Assembly (NCBI RefSeq): GCF_020085105.1
Contig: NC_058063.1
Coordinates: forward strand, 13,297,651-13,361,650
Length of the DNA: 64,000 nt
Direction of reading: 5' to 3'
DNA from: Siniperca chuatsi
Taxonomy: Eukaryota; Chordata; Actinopteri; Centrarchiformes; Sinipercidae
This document shows, one piece after another, positions 61,001-64,000 of this stretch. Under the pieces are notes generated by a model. It searched no databases. It was not told the origin of the DNA and saw only the letters and a list, made by a program, of their open reading frames with translations. Numbering within the stretch: the first letter of the stretch is position 1; each line of letters opens with the position of its first letter. The position numbers and the translations under genes are program-made.

Positions 61001-61189
61001 AAAAAACATATGCACAAGAGGGACATTGAGAGCCATATAGCTGACACACATATCTGAAGACATCAAATATATCTAAAATCTCCCTCTGACACACGCAGCT
61101 TACCTGGTGAAGTTGGTCTGACTCTGAGCCTGAGTCCATCCTAGTGTCAGAATGACAAGAAGGCACACAGTCCACACCCTGTCCTCCAT
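52835..61189 (-). CDS. pcolce: Procollagen C-endopeptidase enhancer 1
   Basis: Nine minus-strand exons give 1731 nt, 576 aa: 61189-61104, 59810-59702, 56962-56704, 56251-56127, 54768-54632, 54447-53816, 53681-53601, 53400-53230, 52965-52835. All GT/AG, in phase. PCOLCE is a secreted glycoprotein that binds fibrillar procollagen C-propeptides and speeds BMP-1/tolloid cleavage. The signal peptide is [24 protein letters not shown]1 (about 31-150) has [35 protein letters not shown] and [14 protein letters not shown]2 (about 153-268) has [45 protein letters not shown] and [18 protein letters not shown]. The NTR domain starts near Cys457/461/472 ([13 protein letters not shown]) and ends LSRKQC. Human PCOLCE is 449 aa; the excess is a Lys/Pro/Thr-rich linker (about 275-448) in exon 6. 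The ATG is the first before a signal sequence. The gene converges on the TMEM272-like cluster. PCOLCE1 rather than PCOLCE2 is supported by the CUB matches and by cnpy4 nearby. Confidence 0.96.
55066..55094. repeat. (CA)n microsatellite in pcolce intron 4
   Basis: About 14 CA units in the intron between the two CUB2 exons. Confidence 0.93.
55545..55757. repeat. Imperfect direct repeat, period about 138 bp
   Basis: The unit ACGACATTCAAAATCTGAG...GTTTGTATTCCATTCGAAAAGTGGAAGCTA (55545-55612) recurs as ACAACATTCAGCATTTGAAGG...GTTTGTATTCCACTCGAAAAGTGGAGGCTA (55683-55749). Both are followed by CTAGC/TAGCC-rich stretches. In pcolce intron 4. Confidence 0.7.
57917..58073 (+). mobile_element. tRNA-derived SINE
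   Basis: An A-box (TAGCTCACATGG) and a B-box-like TTCGATTCCAACTGG are 50-60 bp apart, as in a tRNA head. They are followed by GGCCATTTGCTGCATATCATC, a TCTCTCCTGTCTCTCTC run and a CCAATAAAGGCAAAAATGCC tail, familiar from fish SINEs. In pcolce intron 2. Confidence 0.75.
58411..58789. mobile_element. TTAA-flanked TIR element (MITE)
   Basis: Left end TTAA-AGCGACACTATGTAAC; right end in reverse complement TTAA-AACGATTCTATGTAAC. Both continue with TT(TT)ATGAA. The inside is non-coding. In pcolce intron 2. Confidence 0.7.
58925..59162. mobile_element. Foldback repeat with CATAGACTGTA ends
   Basis: CCATAGACTGTACATAAAGATGGACGAC at the left is mirrored by GTCGTCCAGTGATGACCATACAGTTTATGG at the right. 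CACTACTGCGCAGACTAGTGGGAGG inside is familiar from a common teleost repeat. In pcolce intron 2. Confidence 0.6.
59483..59540 (-). repeat. Non-LTR/SINE 3' tail
   Basis: AGAATCAGAAATCAGAATCAG then CACTTTATTGATCCCCGAGGGG is the reverse of the tail at 52225-52275. Only the last ~60 bp are clear. Confidence 0.55.
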
Positions 61190-61660
61190 CCTGCTGAGAT
61201 TAGGAAAGACGGGAGAGGAGAAGAAGAGGCAGGAGGAAGGAGGGAGAATCAGAGCAGAGGCGTGGAGAGACGCAAAGTTCAAAAGGGGAGGGGATAGAGG
61301 AAGAGGGGGGAAGTGGAAGTGATGGGTGAGGAGGAGGTGTAGAAAGGAAAAGGTGAATGAATGTGATTTTGAGAGGACATAAGGCTGTTTGACACAGGTT
61401 AACAGTGAAAACAACATTAATTACATTGTACACTGACCCATGGCCAAAAGCAATGTATATACAGTGTCAGAGCACAGTGTGCTTATGTTCCAGCTCTATG
61501 TTGTTGTTTAACAGGTAGAGTAATGGAAAATATAGAAAATGTATGTTTCTGCAGGTGTGTGTGCTGATGGACAGAGTGCCACTGTTGCACATGTGTATAA
61601 TGATCTCTTCACTGCACCACCAGTTACAAGCCAGGCTTTTGTTAGCCACACTAGCAGCAA
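61190..61660. other. Upstream region of pcolce
   Basis: A 200-bp purine-rich stretch (AGGAAGGAGGGAGAATC, GGAAGAGGGGGGAAG), CT-rich on the gene strand, lies just before the pcolce start. No TATA box is clear. The 5' UTR and promoter should be here. Confidence 0.4.
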
Positions 61661-62290
61661 GGCATCAATGTTTGGCAATGTTAGTCTGTCGCTCCACCAC
61701 TTTGATTCAGACAGACATATCTCAACAACCATTGGATGGATTGCCATGAAATTTTGTACAGACATTCATGGTCCTCAGAGGATGAATCCTAATGTCCCCT
61801 GACTTTTCCTCTGGCGTCACCAGCAGGTCAAAGTTTTCACTTATCCTGTGAAATATCTCAACATCTACCAGATGGATTGGCACAAACTTTTGTACAGACA
61901 TTCATGGTTCCCAGAGCATGAATTGTACTTTGTTCAGACAGAACGCAAATCAAATTTTAGAGGCAGCATGATTGCATATAAAGTCAATGGAAATCATTTT
62001 TCCAGGGCAGTGCAAATTGACATAAAGACACGTCTACGCAAGTTGACATAGCTTACATAGAGTTGGTACACTGTTGGAGGCAAATAAACACAAATGGTCC
62101 AGCAGTCAAATTTGTGCCTCTGTCTGAACACACCTCAACTTGGAGATGACCTCCTGATTTTTCCTCTAGCGCCACCATGAGGTTGACATTTGTGGTTTTG
62201 CGTGAAATGTTACATTCATGTCATGACTTTGGTGATCTCCTGACATTTCCTCTAGTGCAACCATCAAAGTGAAAAGATTCATTTTCAAAT
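61660..62290. repeat. Internally repetitive interspersed element
   Basis: The unit (GG)ATGGATTG(CC)ATGAAATTTTGTACAGACATTCATGGTCCTCAG, GACTTTTCCTCTGGCGTCACCA occurs at 61735-61825, is repeated as GATGGATTGGCACAAACTTTTGTACAGACATTCATGGTTCCCAG at 61872-61916, and again in part at 62155-62265 (TTTTTCCTCTAGCGCCACCATGAGGTTGACA, TTTCCTCTAGTGCAACCA). This is a well-known fish repeat, perhaps the sub-terminal repeats of a DNA transposon. Confidence 0.55.
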
Positions 62291-62669
62291 TGTTTCAAAT
62301 CCCTAAAATGTATAACAGAAAAGAACTAAATAACATCTACAATTAAGGCAATGTCAGGATTCATTATTTTAAATTAGAGCAAATGGCTGCTCTTGATGAC
62401 ATTATGATGGTGTTAATGAATTGTGTTACCCCCTGTATACTTGTCTTAATGTGTTTTTCTCTCTCTCGTCTGTCTGGATTTAGAGGTGTTGTTGCTTGTG
62501 CTCACATGCTAGTTTTTGTTTATGTACATATACATGTTCTTTGTCCCCAACTTTGTATACATTTTAATTTTAATTAAAAAAACTCAAATTCTTATTTGTC
62601 CAATACTTTAGTTTTGCAGGTATTTAGTCATAAACCAATGTCATTCCAATTAGGCTCCGCTGTGAATTG

Positions 62670-62820
62670 TGTTTAGTGCTAATTAGCTGCTAAACATCAG
62701 CACGTTTGCATTGTCATTGTGAGCATGTTAGCAATGCTGATGTTAGCATTTAGCTTAAAGCGCAGGTGTTCCTAAAAATACAGCCTCGCAGAACTGCTAG
62801 CATGGCTGTAGATTCTGTTT
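62670..62820. repeat. GTTAGCATGCT-type interspersed repeat
   Basis: GTGAGCATGTTAGCAATGCTGATGTTAGCATTTAGC, then GCTAGCATGGCTGTAGATTC, is a common fish repeat often found with the preceding one. Possibly the other end of the same element. Confidence 0.45.
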
Positions 62821-64000
62821 TTATAACCTAACAGGGCACACACACGCAATTTACTCTGATTATGAGGATTAAATTCCTTTCAACAATTCACGGTGGTGGA
62901 ACAAAGTAGATGGTGAAGGAGTTCAGTTTAAATGCAGGAAAGAATGAAAAATACAGTAGGTTCAACCAAAACAGAACTCAGACTGGACTTATAAAAGTAA
63001 ATATGGAAGACTTGAAATATACTGAATTCTACAGCAAAATATATTTTGTTTTGGCAGGGAAAGGCCCATCATTATTGTAAAGAAAAAAGAAAATTGATTT
63101 TAATACTCATAATGTGACTTTAAAGAAGTTTTCAAGATAGTTCATTAAAAGCTCTCACAAAATAACCCACGTACATTACAATCATTGTTGTCACCGTTAT
63201 AATCATTATGTGCAATGAAGTCAACTTTGCTGCTTTGAGTTTGTCTAAACGAGGGCATGCCTTTGTCTTTTTTAAGCTGCGGGGACCAGTCTTGGTAAAA
63301 ACCACAGCTGAATAGAAGGAGACTGTGGTTCGGTGAAGAAAGTGGCTGCCCTGATCTGCTCTCTGCTTCCAGTTCATTCTGGACATTTCTGTGCATCCAG
63401 GCCAACTGTTGCAAAACACCCACCGACAAAAATAGACTGCAAAAAGATGTAATCATAAAACTAACTGCAGAAGAGAAAAAAAAGAGAAAAAAATGGACTT
63501 CACATTTAAAGGCTTTTGATGTTTTATTGTCTTTTTTTGTACAAACTTTTAATTTCACAAAAATATTTAGAAACTGTTACAGACACAACTGACGCCATTA
63601 AGCATAGGATATCACATGACCAGAACAGTGCCACAGAGAGGAAGAGAAAGGGACAAGAGAAGATAGTAAAACACTCTCCAAACTCTCAAGACTGCTTTTT
63701 AAAGAGTTCAGTCCACCTCTTTCCACTTACCACCATGAGCAAGCACTGGCAGCACAAAAGCTCTCCCTCCTGCTAGCAGTTTGGGAAATACTGTCGGTAA
63801 TGTTTGTGAGAATCATTTCTCAGAGAGGCATTGTTCATTTCTCATGAATGCAAACTAATGCCTGGCCGAAGAGAAACCTTAAAAGTCCAGGTCAGTCTCT
63901 TGGCGATTCCCACGCTTCCCCACGGTTAACTGTACGTCACTGAAATAAAGCAACTAGATCACTGTCATGAGAAACACCATCTTCGTTTCAGAGACTGTGA
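62821..64000. other. Right-edge region, possible 3' UTR of a minus-strand gene
   Basis: The minus strand carries ACAATAAAACATC (AATAAA at about 63518-63525), with complex, less AT-rich sequence on its upstream side to the right edge. A gene on the minus strand could end here. No coding exon or splice site was established, and the open frames are not convincing. Confidence 0.25.

Noticed and set aside
63145-63558. 137-codon minus-strand frame near the right edge
   Set aside because: Hydrophobic start comes from A/T-rich DNA; no family match. An AATAAA on this strand nearby suggests non-coding 3' UTR instead.

Overview
The window is vertebrate nuclear DNA, almost certainly from a teleost (spiny-rayed type). 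Evidence: GT-AG spliced vertebrate genes with short introns, many long (CA)n microsatellites, fish-type interspersed repeats and small foldback/TIR elements, and fish gene families (a ZP3-like egg-coat gene and a tandem TMEM272-like cluster). Gene models were built by hand from splice sites, reading phase and remembered family alignments. The six models that carry both ends sum to whole numbers of codons.

Layout from left to right. (1) 1-835, minus: an exon of a netrin-family laminin-N domain, cut by the left edge; a possible 5' exon and promoter lie near 6.75-7.08 kb. (2) 7.1-12.9 kb: intergenic, with a decayed LINE reverse transcriptase and L2-like tails. (3) 12.9-15.9 kb, minus: a complete seven-exon ZP3-like gene (408 aa). 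(4) 16.6-18.75 kb, minus: a complete six-exon cnpy4 (226 aa). (5) 18.9-24.2 kb: intergenic, three long CA arrays. (6) 24.2-32.8 kb, plus: a complete twelve-exon calpain-5-like gene (717 aa) with an intact Cys/His/Asn triad and an unusual ~80-residue insert. (7) 34.45-35.93 kb: an RLE-type LINE fragment inside a small TIR element, just upstream of a GC-rich 5' exon. (8) 36-48.3 kb, plus: three tandem four-exon TMEM272-like paralogues (176, 158 and 153 aa), then a tail-only remnant of a fourth at 52.35 kb. (9) 52.8-61.2 kb, minus: a complete nine-exon pcolce (576 aa) with a very long Lys/Pro/Thr linker. (10) 61.2-64 kb: intergenic repeats, perhaps the 3' UTR of a further minus-strand gene.

The genes do not form one pathway. 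Several products share the secretory route: netrin, ZP3 and PCOLCE are extracellular, and CNPY4 is an ER-resident chaperone-like protein. CNPY4 and PCOLCE are both on human 7q22.1, so the block looks like conserved synteny. The most notable points are: a G-to-T change at a splice donor in the middle TMEM272-like copy whose only frame-preserving rescue is skipping a 51-nt exon; a duplication that carried the pcolce 3' UTR, ending at the pcolce stop codon, into the TMEM272 cluster; the calpain insert; the PCOLCE linker expansion; and a netrin LN domain without several cysteines. I saw no sign of an entirely new kind of system.
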